Of a stretch of 11,218 nt of DNA, positions 6,168-11,218 are shown in pieces (within the stretch, counting starts at the first letter, position 1; each line of letters begins with the position of its first letter). The notes beneath the pieces were generated by a model. That model saw nothing but the letters and a program-made list of their open reading frames with translations. It was not told the origin of the DNA and ran no database searches. Source of the DNA: Baffinella frigidus. Taxonomy: Eukaryota; Cryptophyceae; Cryptomonadales; Baffinellaceae. A program made the translations under genes and the position numbers. The stretch spans positions 137,427-148,644 of the forward strand of contig MU646432.1 in the NCBI GenBank assembly GCA_026770585.1, given 5' to 3'.

Positions 6168-9100
6168 TCACTTCTCCTTCCAGATTTCGTCGAAGAGCTT
6201 CCAGATGACCGAGAACATCATGCCCTGTTTCGGGTTTGGGGATTAGGGTAGGTTTTGGGGTTTGTAGTTTGTAGTTTGTAGTTTGTAGTTTGTAGTTTGT
6301 AGTTTGTAGTTTGTAGTTTGTAGTTTGTAGTTTGGGGTCTAGGGTTTGGGGTGGGGACTCCGACCTGGAGGCCCTTTGTTATGAGCCTCGCACCGCCAGG
6401 GTTTAGGGTTTAGGGTTTAGGGTTTAGGGTTTAAGGTTTAGGGTTTAGGGTTTAGGGTTTAGGGTTTAGGGTGGGGCTTAGGGGTTGGGGTTTAGGGTTT
6501 AGGGTTTAGGGTTTAGGGTGGGTCTTAGGGTTTAGGGTTTGGGTTTAGGGTTTAGGATTATGAGGTCCCAGAGACTAACTCCCCCCGGCCCTCGTCCCAG
6601 TTCCGGAGTCTCGGCCTAAGTTGCCGTCTCGGCCTAAGTTGCCGTCTCGGCCTAAGTTGCAGTCTCGGCCTAAGTTGCCGTCTCCACACCACCAGCCACC
6701 AGAAGTGAACCAACGCAAAAGTTGATTTCCCCTGCAGACTAAACCCTGAGGGGTTAGTCTGCTTGGGAAATCAACTTTTGCAATTCTTCGACTTGGTTCT
6801 CTTCTGGTGGTTGGTGGGATTCGAACGCTCCCCGGTTTAGTCAACCGTGGTGCGGGGGACTCCGACCTGGAGGCCGTTGGTGATGAGCCTGGTCTTGAGC
6901 CCCCGCCCGAACAGCCCCTGCAAACGCGCCGGCCGCACCATTTGACTTAACCACATCCTTTTTGTACTGGGAGCAGGACGCGACCGGGCGAGGTTAGTAC
7001 CAGGAACGCCTGTGATTAGTCTAATGTATCGGAACGTTGGTTATGAGCCTGGTCTTGAGCCCCCACCCGAACCCCTGCACACGAGCCGCGCAGAAATCAG
7101 GGCAACCGCTGCCGAGCAAGGACGGGACACAATCTTGAAAACTTTCACCTGAATCCTTCAGGGAATGGACTTTCAAAATGAAAAAGTCAGGTCCAGATTC
7201 TGGACCTGGCTTTCGATTGCGTGCCAAACTCGCTCGACAGCGGTAAGCCTACGGTATTGACTACGGTAGGCCGTAGGGCCCCTAGGCCCAAGTTTCTCGT
7301 AGGAGACCCCGCGGGCCCCTACGGCATACCGTAGTCAATATCGCAGGCTTAACTGCTCTTGAATTTATGCCGTTACCCTATGAACTACTCAAGGAGCCCA
7401 CAGCAGTTGACTAAACCACATCCGTTTTGTACTGGGTGCAGGACGCGACCGGGCGGGGTTAGTACCAGGAACGCCTCTGATTTCATCTCGGAACATACCA
7501 GAATCTGTCCAGATAAAAAGGCGTAAGATAGCATCATGCCTAGAATAGCATATACACCCTTATCTTCGGCGCCGGTAGCATAAGCTAGCGGGGCAGATTC
7601 TGACTTGTTCCGAAATCAGATTAGTCTACTGCATCGGAACGCTCCTGGTGAGAGGATGGATGCCTAGGAAGGGCCCGCCTCGGGCAATGAGAAGGATTAG
7701 CTCGGATGTATCCGGGGTAGAAACATTTGGGGCTATTACGGGGGATCCGGCCTCAAGAGGTGATCCCTCACGTGGGAAATAAAGGACTGTGTTCAAACCT
7801 GGACGCCGGCGTCCGGAGGATGACTTTGTGACGGTTTCCGCGTATGAGATGGGCCCCGCCCGCACGACAGTTGACTGAACCGGGAAGCGTTTGTACCGGG
7901 CCCAGGACGCGACCGGGTGAATTCAGTACCAGAAACGCCTCTGATTAGTCTACTGCACCTGGACGCCGCCGTCCTTGAGGATGACTTTGACCGTGTCCGC
8001 GTATGAGATGGGCTCGAGCGCCGTCTGCTTCGTCGTCTTGATCACCTGCAAAAAAAACCCCGCTACAAGTCAGTTTGAACCACGGCGTTGCATTGTAGAA
8101 TTTGGGTTGGCTTGGATTTTGGGTCGGGTCGGGCAATTCCAAATTCCAAATGGTTTTGTTGGATGACTGGCTTAAATGAAGTTTTATGCTATCTTATGCA
8201 CGAGATTCATGATAAGATACCTTGTTTTTGCGTCCCCCACCCATAAGATGACACACCACGGCGCATTTTCGTCAGATTTCCGCCCAACCCGACCCTGAAA
8301 AAAATCCAAGCTAACCCGATTTCTACCATAAGTTTGTACTGCGACACCGTGTTTACAATCGGTGTTTACAATTGACCAACCCGACCCTAAAAAAATCCAA
8401 GCCAACCCGAATTCTACAATAAGTTTGTACTGCGACATCGCGTTTACAATCGACTAGTAGCGAGTTTGGGTGTGCGCACGGCCGAGCCGCCTACCCTCTA
8501 CGCGGGAGGTGGTTCGGGCTTTAGAGATTTGATACTCTTGATATCGTAGCCTTCCTTGCTTATCTTAATGTTATCAAGATAAGATTAAGATAAACAAGGA
8601 TATACTATTTCGGCATCAAACCAAGGCTTCAGATAGCATAAATGGCTCCAACCCAACGGGAGCTCAGCTCCCGTTGGGATTTTCTAAAGCCTGCACCCCT
8701 ACCCGCGTAGCTACCACGCAAGAGTGTAAGGCAGAGTAGCCTGCAGGAGAAATAGTCAGATCTGACTATTTTTTAAGTTCATAAGTGGACATTCTCCCCA
8801 GAGAAAAATCGAAATTTCGGAAAGTTGGTACAAAGTCTGTGTGAACTGACTTGTTTTCCTAGGTCAGCCCTACACTCTTGCGTGGTAGTTCAGCGCCGTC
8901 TGATTCACCTTCTTGATCACCTACCGGGGGGCCAGAGAGGTTAAAAAAACAAATCAACCAATGGCTCCAAGCCCCATGCACATCTGAGATAGAACAGAGT
9001 GAGAGCCGAGAAGAGATCACGCTATGCTAGGCTGCTAGGCTCGAGAGAACCGCAAATCCATCATGTCAACTTGAGAATAGTATAGAAAGCGAGAGAGAGA

Positions 9101-10928
9101 GAGGACCCGGAATGAGTTGGAGCATCAGCCGGAGACCCCCGAGGCACACAGCCCGATCGCCGCTCCGGGCTCTATTCCGCTCCAAACGCTCTTTCCCGCT
9201 CCAAAGTTGCCGAATTTGTACCGCACATCCATCATGTCAACTTAAGAATAGTATAGAAAGCGAGAGAGAGAGTGAGGACCCGGAAGGAGTTGGAGCAGCA
9301 GTCGGAGACCCCCGATTGTTGGCAGTGGCGAGTGTAAAAGTCAGAATTTAAACAAACACCAATGTTATCCTCCGGTGGGGCGAGGGGGGGGGAGAGAGAA
9401 AAATAGAGAGGGAGAGGGAGAGGGAGAGAGAGAGTGAGGGAGAGAGAGTGTGGGGGGGGCGGGGGACGCACGCGGAAGGAGTTGGAACAGCAATCGGAGA
9501 CCCCCGAAGCACAGAGCCCGATCGCCGCTCCGGGCTCTATTCCGCTCCAAAGGCTCTTTCCCGCTCCAAAGTTGCCGAATTTGTACCGCACATCCATCAT
9601 GTCAACTTAAGAATAGTATATATAGCGAGAGAGAGAGAGGACCCGGAAGGAGTTGGAACAGCAATCGGAGACCCCCGAGGCACACAGCCCGATGAACGCG
9701 TTCCTGACGGGGCTTAGGGTTCAGTGTCTAGGGGTTTGAGTTGAGGGTTGGGGTTCAGTGTTTAGTGTTTAGTGTTTAGTGTTTAGTGTTTAGTGTTTAG
9801 TGTTTAGTGTTTAGTGTTTGGGGGTTCGGGTTTGGGGTTCGGGGTTTGGGGGTTCGGGTTTGGGGTTTCAGGTTTCCCAGAGGGCTCAAAACCTGACGAG
9901 CTTGGCGGGCAGCTCCTCGCCAAAGGACGGCACGGACGCCTGCGGACAACATCTCCGTCTCAGTCTATTTGGCCGCACCAATTTGGTGCGCCCGGGCGCT
10001 TTCCTGCGCCAAAGTTGACGGGTTTGCACTGGAACAATGGGGTGTCAACTTTGGAATAGTCGGCCAAGCTGATTGACTTTAGGGTTTAGAGCTCCTCGCC
10101 GAACGACGGCACGGACACCTGCGGACGTTGATGGTTGAGGGTTTAGGGTTTGGGGTTTAGGGTTTAGGGTTTAGGGTTTTAGGTGTAGGGTGTAGGGTTT
10201 AGGGTGTAAGGTTTAGGGTGTCGGGTGTAAGGCTTAGGGTGTAGGGTTTAGGGTTTAGGGTGTAGGGTTTAGGGTTTATGGTTTAGGAGGAAGTTGTGAG
10301 GGTGTTGATAGGGGTTAGGAGGGTGGTGTGGACGTCGAGGGTTTAGGGATTAGGGTGTAGGGTTTAGGATTGAGGGTTTTGGCTGTAGGGTTTTGGGTGT
10401 AGGGTTTTGGGTTTAGGGTTTTGGGTTTTGGGTTTTGGGTTGAGGGGTTAGGGGTCAGGGTTTAGGGTTTAGGGTTTAGGGTTTTGGGTTTAGGGTTTAG
10501 GGTTTAGGATTTAGGGTTTAGGAGGGTGGTGTGCACCTGGAGAGTGTTACATGTGGCGAATCACGGGTAGTGTCCCACGAACGTGCTTCTCACCACCGTC
10601 GCCGCGCTCCCTTCGAGCAATCCTACACCCTACATGCTACATCCCACACCCTACACCCTACATTCTACATCCTGTAACCCTAACTCCCAACCCCTAAACC
10701 CCTCTGCGCGGGTTCAGGGTTCAGGTTCCAGGGCTCAGGTTTGAGGAGGGTTTTTTTAGGGTGTTGTTAGGGTGTTGGAGGGTGTTGTTAGGGTGTTGTT
10801 AGGGTGATGTTAGGGGGTTGAGGGTGCAGAGAGGGAGGGAACCTGGAGGGTGTTATATGTGGCGAACCACGGGTAGTGTCCCACGAACGTGCTTCTCACC
10901 ACCGTCGCCGCGCTCTCTTCGAACAACC
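6168..10928 (-). CDS. Mitochondrial carrier family protein, C-terminal half, six exons
   Basis: Transporter of the SLC25-like carrier fold, usually in the mitochondrial inner membrane; the substrate is not readable. Exons in transcript order: 10928-10843 (RSTFVGHYPWFATYNTLQ); 9939-9893 (ASVPSFGEELPAKLV); 9703-9643 (NAFIGLCASGVSDCCSNSFR); 8045-7959 (VIKTTKQTAL..ISYADTVKVILKDGGVQ); 6917-6867 (GLFGRGLKTRLITNGLQ); 6224-6168 (GMMFSVIWKLFDEIWKEK, TGA). That is 128 residues. All five junctions are GT-AG and phase-consistent; one is phase 2, the rest phase 0. The third carrier repeat is recognisable: a transmembrane helix with SD..SNS.R..K in place of the usual P-x-[DE]-x-x-[KR], then an amphipathic helix, then DGGVQGLFGRG matching the EG-x4-[YWF]-[KR]-G pattern, then the last helix. 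Introns are 903, 189, 1597, 1041 and 642 nt, full of repeats. The acceptor before 10928 is TGTAG; N-terminal exons lie off the window. Confidence 0.85.
6228..6357. repeat. Telomere-like block with ten TTTGTAG units
   Basis: Begins TTTCGGGTTTGGGG next to the last carrier exon, then exactly ten tandem TTTGTAG (6261-6330), then TTTGGGG/TTTGGGG-type units. The 7-bp period of TTTAGGG is kept while the sequence differs. On the carrier transcript strand it forms the 3' end of the last intron, ending AACAG. Confidence 0.85.
6353..6400 (-). pseudogene. Truncated duplicate of carrier exon 5 (copy L3)
   Basis: A 48-bp island between two telomere-like blocks. On the minus strand it reads RLITKGLQ followed by the same GTCGGAGTCCC donor region as the intact exon at 6917-6867. 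Its 5' half (GLFGRGLKT) is missing and replaced by telomere-like repeat. Confidence 0.7.
6401..6560. repeat. TTTAGGG telomere-like array
   Basis: About 20 mostly perfect TTTAGGG heptamers with a few GTGGGTCTTAGGG-type breaks, inside the last carrier intron. The transcript strand carries CCCUAAA. Confidence 0.92.
6609..6684. repeat. 18-bp tandem repeat, about 4.2 copies
   Basis: TCTCGGCCTAAGTTGCCG repeated four times with one C-to-A change (third unit TTGCAG), plus TCTC. Because 18 is divisible by three it stays open on the minus strand (a GRDGNL-like repeat), which explains a long spurious frame here. Confidence 0.92.
6689..6818. mobile_element. Long near-perfect hairpin element G
   Basis: 130 bp. 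Outer arms CCACCAGCCACCAGAAGTGA and its inverse, then a perfect 17-bp arm pair (6715-6731, 6765-6781: GCAAAAGTTGATTTCCC), then an inner stem GCAGACTAA.CCC (6734-6746, 6750-6762) with a 3-nt loop. Either a foldback MITE or a source of a hairpin RNA, since it lies in a transcribed intron. Confidence 0.75.
6939..7026. mobile_element. Inverted-repeat element F, copy 1
   Basis: 88 bp starting CATTTGACTTAACCACATCC and ending GCCTGTGATTAGTCTAATG. Same as F2 and F3 but with small changes in the terminal repeats. It lies just upstream (transcript sense) of the intact carrier exon 5, whose acceptor is 19 nt further on. Confidence 0.7.
7021..7074 (-). pseudogene. Duplicate of carrier exon 5 (copy L2)
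   Basis: After a GTGTGCAG acceptor it reads GFGWGLKTRLITN, then diverges to VPIH and a stop (TAG) supplied by the terminal repeat of F1. It lacks the GLQ and donor of the intact exon, so its inclusion would truncate the protein. Confidence 0.7.
7183..7213. repeat. Short hairpin
   Basis: AAAGTCAGGTCCAG / CTGGACCTGGCTTT with a 3-nt loop; one G-T-type mismatch. In the 1041-nt carrier intron, function unknown. Confidence 0.7.
7239..7357. mobile_element. Foldback element C
   Basis: 119 bp. Left arm AGCGGTAAGCCTACGGTATT..GACTACGG and right arm its inverse, about 43 bp with few mismatches, closing on GGGCCCCTAGGCCC. No clear target duplication. The CCTAGG/GGCCTA core resembles family A. Confidence 0.72.
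7404..7631. mobile_element. Inverted-repeat element F, copy 2, split by element E
   Basis: The two halves (7404-7482 and 7619-7631) align end to end with F3 (7868-7955). The 136-bp element E interrupts it. Ends are CAGTTGACTAAACC and the inverse GATTAGTCTACTG. Confidence 0.78.
7483..7618. mobile_element. MITE E nested in F
   Basis: The 25-bp terminal inverted repeats (TCATCTCGGAACATACCAGA and the complement of TGATTTCGGAACAAGTCAGA) match at about 19 of 25 positions. GATT occurs immediately on both sides (7479-7482, 7619-7622). Removing E plus one GATT reproduces the F3 sequence exactly at this point, so insertion after F is directly visible. No coding capacity. Confidence 0.82.
7632..7797 (-). 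other. Intronic DNA of unknown origin
   Basis: A minus-strand frame reads SPVIAPNVSTPDTSELILL and ends VPMQ with a TAG from the F2 terminal repeat. The end resembles that of copy L2 (VPIH, stop), suggesting a shared duplicated segment. I see no splice context that would include it in the carrier protein. Confidence 0.3.
7798..7860 (-). pseudogene. Frameshifted duplicate of carrier exon 4 (copy K2)
   Basis: Nucleotides match exon 8045-7959 over the part encoding PISYA.TV through GGVQ. It has small indels after GTCA that break the frame, and lacks the exon's 5' third and acceptor. Confidence 0.7.
7868..7955. mobile_element. Inverted-repeat element F, copy 3, intact
   Basis: 88 bp, CAGTTGACTGAACCGGGAAG ... 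GCCTCTGATTAGTCTACTG. Terminal repeats CAGT[TA]GACT.A. with AAGCGTTTGTACC / GGCGTTTCTGGTAC pairing inside. It abuts intact carrier exon 4: the donor GTG is the three bases between exon and F. Confidence 0.78.
8090..8457. repeat. Inverted-repeat element R with duplicated right end
   Basis: Left arm TTGTAGAATTTGGGTTGGCT...GGGTCGGG (about 8093-8130) pairs with CCGACCCTAAAAAAATCCAA..AATTCTACAA (about 8381-8421), around 40 bp. The right arm plus flank is also present as a direct copy at about 8285-8364. A smaller stem TATCTTAT/ATAAGATA lies near 8190-8218. Probable decayed transposon. Confidence 0.6.
8554..8599. repeat. 22-bp hairpin with AA loop
   Basis: CCTTGCTTATCTTAATGTTATC and its inverse with two mismatches and a 2-nt loop. 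AT-rich, in the 1597-nt carrier intron. Confidence 0.85.
8652..8678. repeat. Perfect 27-bp palindrome
   Basis: CCCAACGGGAGCT-C-AGCTCCCGTTGGG: perfect 13-bp arms around one base, followed by TTTT. In bacteria this would resemble a terminator; here it is intronic in a eukaryotic gene and its meaning is unknown. Confidence 0.9.
8711..8888. mobile_element. MITE family D copy 2, complete
   Basis: 178 bp with 22-bp terminal inverted repeats (CTACCACGCAAGAGTGTA.GGC and inverse; one mismatch). It contains a perfect 22-bp palindrome (8750-8771) corresponding to that of D1, and an interior nearly identical to 3571-3667. It is inserted in copy K3 of carrier exon 4. Confidence 0.85.
8889..8920 (-). pseudogene. 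Duplicate of carrier exon 4 cut by MITE D2 (copy K3)
   Basis: After a TAG acceptor it reads VIKKVNQTAL, matching the start of exon 4 (VIKTTKQTAL), and is then interrupted by D2. Beyond D2 only CTACGCGG weakly resembles the exon continuation. Confidence 0.68.
9050..9316 (-). repeat. 170-bp tandem repeat containing carrier exon 3 fragments (P1, P2)
   Basis: A complete unit (9050-9220) and a partial one (9221-9316). Each carries the 3' part of exon 3 on the minus strand (ASGVS..CSNSFR, then the GTCCTCTCTCTC donor) plus intronic DNA. P1 has an in-frame TGA (VSG-stop-CSNSF). Neither has the NAF start or the GTCAG acceptor of the intact exon at 9703-9643. Confidence 0.78.
9369..9470. repeat. Expanded GA/G-rich microsatellite
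   Basis: About 100 bases of GAGAGA, GGGAGA and poly-G. It occupies the place where each P unit has a short GAGAGA tract, directly before GGAAGGAGTTGG, so it looks like an expansion of that tract. On the transcript strand it is a long pyrimidine tract just after a 5' splice site. Confidence 0.8.
9472..9695 (-). repeat. 170-bp tandem repeat, second pair (P3, P4)
   Basis: P3 (about 9472-9586) carries an open exon 3 fragment (IGLCASGVSDCCSNSFR) without its acceptor. P4 (about 9587-9695) overlaps the intact carrier exon 3 (9703-9643). So of four copies only P4 is joined to a usable 3' splice site. Confidence 0.78.
9707..9890. repeat. Telomere-variant intron incl. eight TTTAGTG units
   Basis: The 189-nt intron between carrier exons 2 and 3 is almost wholly telomere-like: eight tandem TTTAGTG (9761-9816), TTTGGGG/TTCGGGG units and others. 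The exon 2 end and the exon 3 start share CGTCAGG, so the block is bounded by a 7-bp direct repeat. Confidence 0.85.
9960..10058. repeat. Diverged copy of the P repeat (Q)
   Basis: CTTTCC.GC.CCAAAGTTG...GTCAACTT..GAATAGT lines up with the P unit at roughly 60 percent by eye, but lacks the exon part. It contains a small palindrome GCACCAA-T-TTGGTGC. It lies between exon 2 and its truncated duplicate. Confidence 0.55.
10086..10118 (-). pseudogene. Duplicate of carrier exon 2 truncated by telomere repeat (S2)
   Basis: After CGTCCGCAG it reads VSVPSFGEEL, matching exon 2 (ASVPSFGEEL), and then stops at a TAA made by the adjoining CCCTAAA repeat. The remaining PAKLVR and the donor are gone. Confidence 0.78.
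10127..10530. repeat. Long TTTAGGG/TGTAGGG/TTTTGGG array
   Basis: About 400 bases of telomere-like heptamers with regional variants: TGTAGGG near 10190-10270, TTTTGGG near 10380-10440, otherwise TTTAGGG. Lies in the 903-nt intron between carrier exons 1 and 2 as numbered here. Confidence 0.92.
10537..10622 (-). pseudogene. Duplicate of first visible carrier exon with in-frame stop (N1)
   Basis: 86 nt, the same length as the intact exon 10928-10843, with AG acceptor and GTGCAC donor kept. Six differences by eye, all transitions. One turns the Trp of GHYPWF into TGA, so inclusion would end translation. Confidence 0.8.
10625..10840. repeat. Inverted telomere-like patch and GTTGTTAGGGT repeats
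   Basis: After N1 the strand of the repeat flips: CCCTACA/CCCTAAC units (to about 10700), a CCTCTGCGCG spacer (10701-10710), then TTCAGGG-type units. About 10750-10815 holds a repeat of GTTGTTAGGGT and GTTGGAGGGT, a longer unit derived from the heptamer. Confidence 0.75.
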
Positions 10929-10930
10929 CT

Positions 10931-11218
10931 ACACCCTTACCACCAAACCCTAAACCCTAAACCCTGAACCCCTCTGCGCGGGTTCAAGGTTCAGGGTTCA
11001 GGGCTCAGGGCTCAGGGCTCAGGGTTCAGGGTTCAGGGTTCAGGGTTCAGGGCTCAGGGTTCAGGGCTTAGGGTTCAGGGTTCAGGGTTCAGGGCTCAGG
11101 GTTCAGGGTTCAGGGTTCAGGGTTCAGGGCTCAGGGCTCAGGGCTCAGGGTTCAGGGTTCAGGGTTCAGGGTTCAGGGCTCAGGGTTCAGTGTTCAGTGT
11201 TCAGTGTTCAGTGTTCAG
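10931..11218. repeat. TTCAGGG/CTCAGGG array ending in TTCAGTG
   Basis: A short inverted CCCTAAA patch, the CCTCTGCGCG spacer again (10971-10980), then about 29 heptamers of TTCAGGG mixed with CTCAGGG, and at least four TTCAGTG at the window edge (11186-11213). This is the intron upstream of the first visible carrier exon, not a demonstrated chromosome end. Confidence 0.9.

Noticed and set aside
6575-6844. Minus-strand frame with GRDGNL repeats
   Set aside because: Created by an 18-bp tandem repeat plus a hairpin element; both are non-coding structures inside a carrier intron.
6811-6845. GGTGGGATTCGAACG, resembling a tRNA T-arm on the minus strand
   Set aside because: The five bases either side of TTCGAAT do not pair, and no acceptor stem, D-arm or anticodon arm is present.
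8652-8690. Intrinsic bacterial-type terminator (perfect hairpin followed by TTTT)
   Set aside because: The surrounding gene is eukaryotic and spliced; the hairpin lies mid-intron, so it is reported only as a palindrome.
9232-9600. 122-codon minus-strand frame with MMDVRYKFGNFGAGKSLW
   Set aside because: Only the IGLCASGVSDCCSNSFR part is a real exon copy; the rest is intronic DNA of the 170-bp repeat, and the tail is GA microsatellite.
10981-11218. Possible chromosome end at the right edge
   Set aside because: The repeats are mixed TTCAGGG/CTCAGGG/TTCAGTG rather than uniform TTTAGGG, change strand, and sit upstream of a carrier exon that needs further 5' exons beyond the window.

Overview
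Eukaryotic nuclear DNA. The evidence is spliceosomal GT-AG introns, very small exons, abundant TTTAGGG-type (heptameric, plant/algal-type) telomere-like repeats, and many short inverted-repeat transposons. A microalga or related protist is the likeliest source, but I cannot name the lineage. Few of the long open frames are genes. The real coding signal is short exons that only make sense when joined.

Layout, left to right. (1) The 3' end of a plus-strand RING-finger gene, two exons at 100-671. (2) A transposon-rich interval, about 800-2080, with a foldback MITE family (A) making a TA target duplication and a related 425-bp element (B) nested inside one copy. (3) A tentative plus-strand gene with an acidic tail (2192-2510), converging and overlapping at its 3' end with (4) a minus-strand gene of unknown family (about 3879-2480). 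Gene (4) carries two insertions that interrupt an otherwise continuous frame: a 230-bp MITE (D1) and a block of telomere-like repeats flanked by a 13-bp direct repeat. Both look removable by splicing. (5) A divergent intergenic region (about 3883-4196) leading to (6) a plus-strand gene of unknown family (exons 4384-5403, probably extending further both ways), whose exons repeat an FAP..PFYNN motif and whose introns are copies of one another. (7) A convergent intergenic region (about 5520-6167) with two A MITEs, a small inverted-repeat element and a cluster of GTGTGT palindromes. (8) The 3' half of a minus-strand mitochondrial-carrier-family gene, six exons from 10928 down to the stop at 6168, with all phases consistent. 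Its introns hold nearly everything else seen from 6225 to 11218: nested MITEs, hairpins, damaged duplicate copies of its own exons, and long arrays of telomere-repeat variants.

The most interesting theme is intron birth. Telomere-like repeats and a MITE sit precisely where they would split reading frames. They are bounded by short direct repeats that contain AG|G, and usable splice sites coincide with those boundaries. Each intact carrier exon has one or more broken duplicates beside it, so the locus appears to grow by local duplication, transposon insertion and telomere-repeat expansion while keeping one good copy of each exon. All splice assignments are read by eye and need transcript data.
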